Shown here in pieces: positions 4,635-6,027 of a DNA stretch of 6,027 nt (the first letter of the stretch is position 1; each line of letters starts with the position of its first letter). Position numbers and translations under genes: made by a program. Location: contig JAGALI010000233.1 of assembly GCA_017625275.1 (NCBI GenBank), positions 1-6,027 on the forward strand, in the 5' to 3' direction. The DNA comes from Clostridia bacterium (GTDB taxonomy: Bacteria > Bacillota > Clostridia > Oscillospirales > CAG-272). A model generated the notes under the pieces. It saw only the letters and a program-made list of their open reading frames with translations, was not told the DNA's origin and searched no databases.

Positions 4635-6027
4635 TTATGAAAGCTTTACCATTTCGCAGTTTTTAACATTGAGAGCGTGAACTCCCCTTGATACAGCGCC
4701 CTCTGAATATTTGTTGCCGAAAATATCATAAATCTCATATTTTCGTTCTTCTTCTGTCTCTATATAGATTTTGTCGCTACCTGTAGAATTAAAGATAAAC
4801 TCCTGTGTGCCTTTTTCAAGCCTTTTTACAGCTCCTTGATATAAAACAGCCACACAGCATCCGTCCTTTTTGCTTTGTGCCATAGAATAGTTAGCATCTA
4901 CATCACGAGCCTCTAGCTCTCCATTCAGCAAAACATCCCTATGCTCACGCCAGAAGGCAAGGTAATTTTTGAGTATTTTTCTGTGCTCTTCGGTTATATT
5001 GTCGAAGCGTATAGAAATTTGTGGAACTGCAAACATGACGGCAAGAAGCTGATACAAAACGCCCTCATTTGTGTCGTTTTTATTCCACATAATCATATCG
5101 CTATGTACTGCTGTTTCAGCAGAGGTCAAGCGAAGATTTAGTGAAAACACCCTGTTATTTATAGCGTCGTTTGGACAATCTGTAACCCTGAATATGTTAC
5201 CGTATTTTGAGATTGCTGGTCCAACATAGGATTGACGAAATTCTATCATTATGTCAGGATTGATTTTCTTTAGCTTCTCCATTGCCTCGCCAAGGAGTCT
5301 TTGTAAGCCCTCCTCTACGGACACAGTGTCCATTTTTTCGTAATTTTCGGAGCTATCCTCACTTAAAGAAAAGCAATCAATAAAGTCAAGCTTTAGTCCG
5401 TCCCAGCCGTATTTTTCTACACTACTAGCGTACAGGTCAGTTAGGAAGTCGCGCACCTCCTTGAAGCGTGGGTCGAGCACGGACGCGCGTGCACTTCGGT
5501 GAGTCGATAAGTACATGCCCCTGAATCTTTCGTAGTTTTTGCTTTCAACACCTACAAATGGAACGGAAAACCATATCATAAATTTCATGCCAAGTGCGTG
5601 TATTTCGTTAACAAACGCCCTCATGTCAGGTATCTTGCTCTCGCACACCTGCCAGTCTCCACAAAAGGCGTAGCCTCTTGAATTGTCGTCTGTTTGCCAG
5701 CCGTCGTCAACTATTACAGTATCCATGCCATATTCCTTGGCGATTTTACATTACTTTATTATTTCATCTGGTATTGTGCTTTGATGGAAGCTATACCATG
5801 TAGAATACATAGGTAGCTTAGCGTCATTAGGAACGGGCGCGCATTTATAGCCGAGCGCGTCCCACCAGCGTCTGGCTTCCTTTACGCACTCATAAAATGG
5901 CAATTTACGTCTATCTATTCTAACAATTACCTCGTATTCCTTTATTGCCGAGCAAATTTGCGAAAACAGCTCAATTACAATTTGCACCCCTCCTGTTTCC
6001 TCTACAGCTCCTGCCGATAGCTTAACA
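4635..6027 (-). pseudogene. Alpha-galactosidase (GH36/melibiase-like), 5' end outside window, interrupted by one in-frame TAA
   Basis: The C-terminal 463 codons or so of a glycoside hydrolase that would remove terminal alpha-galactose. The frame is open from 6026 down to an ochre codon at 5751-5753 and continues in the same frame to the stop at 4635. Before the stop it encodes the end of the N-terminal beta-sandwich (ETGGVQIVIELF, VIVRIDRRKLPFYE) and the first barrel strand (PMYSTWYSFHQ). After it come VIVDDGWQTDD, MKFMIWFSVPFVGV, DGLKLDFIDCF with the presumed nucleophile aspartate (codon 5387-5385), EFRQSYVGP, and RVTDCPND supplying the likely acid/base aspartate. A small C-terminal beta domain (about 4635-4930) closes the protein. 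Across the stop the protein reads PDEIIK-stop-CKIAKEYG, where relatives would carry Gln or Glu, so one CAA-to-TAA or GAA-to-TAA change explains it. Everything else looks intact, so inactivation would be recent, or the stop could be a sequence error. No signal peptide can be assessed. The alternative product is a sister GH-D clan alpha-glycosidase. Confidence 0.83.

Noticed and set aside
4941..5141. Plus-strand ORF of 66 codons antisense to the alpha-galactosidase
   Set aside because: Antisense to a conserved GH36 region, with no supporting signals.
4635..5726. Independent 363-codon gene starting at 5726 as the normal gene form
   Set aside because: The frame upstream of the TAA encodes the missing beta-sandwich and first barrel strand of the same family in the same frame, so this is one split gene, not two genes.
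5751..5753. Stop-codon recoding (an extra amino acid at TAA)
   Set aside because: Known bacterial recoding uses TGA or TAG rather than TAA, there is no recoding element visible, and all other genes here end normally at TAA or TGA. A simple nonsense mutation or sequence error is more economical.
1..6027. CRISPR array, tRNA or rRNA genes, or insertion sequence with a transposase
   Set aside because: No regularly spaced repeats, no tRNA-like cloverleaf and no transposase motifs were seen on either strand.

Overview
The window looks like accessory chromosomal DNA from a gut-type low-to-moderate GC Firmicute, probably a Clostridia member (Lachnospiraceae/Oscillospiraceae-like). This placement is inference. 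It rests on the AT-rich intergenic regions with textbook sigma-A promoters, strong AGGAG/GAGGT ribosome binding sites, the style of the integrase-like fragment, and the protein families present. All supported genes lie on the minus strand, so transcription runs from high to low coordinates.

Layout in transcription order. (1) 6027-4635: the 3' part of a GH36-type alpha-galactosidase gene that enters from beyond the right edge. It is interrupted by one in-frame TAA at 5751-5753, while the reading frame is open and family-like on both sides, so it looks like a recent pseudogene. A hairpin terminator follows at 4598-4621. (2) 4565-4538: a strong promoter with an extended -10, then an untranslated leader of about 85 nt with a weak possible attenuator hairpin. 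(3) 4445-3669: a family 2 glycosyltransferase. (4) 3636-739: a 965-residue fusion of L-fucose-1-phosphate guanylyltransferase and L-fucokinase (Fkp type), only 32 nt downstream of the glycosyltransferase. A perfect 17-bp-stem bidirectional terminator closes this two-gene unit at 673-711. (5) 702-463: an orphan ORF matching the N-terminal arm-type DNA-binding domain of tyrosine integrases. It has no catalytic domain, and its apparent start lies inside the terminator. (6) A 28-bp perfect palindrome at 417-444, then a good promoter (402-374) and the first 112 codons of a maltose/galactoside-type sugar O-acetyltransferase that runs off the left edge.

Functionally, the centre is a self-contained two-gene unit with its own promoter and terminator. 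Fkp would convert salvaged L-fucose to GDP-L-fucose in two steps, and the adjacent glycosyltransferase may use that or another nucleotide sugar to build a surface glycan. The flanking alpha-galactosidase and sugar acetyltransferase are separate transcription units that also act on carbohydrates. The integrase-like fragment abutting the terminator hints that this carbohydrate region has been rearranged or acquired. I see no clear new multi-gene system here. The most distinctive points are the single-stop GH36 pseudogene, the compact fucose-activation/glycosyltransferase unit, and the integrase fragment welded onto the terminator. No stretch longer than 300 bases lacks a gene.
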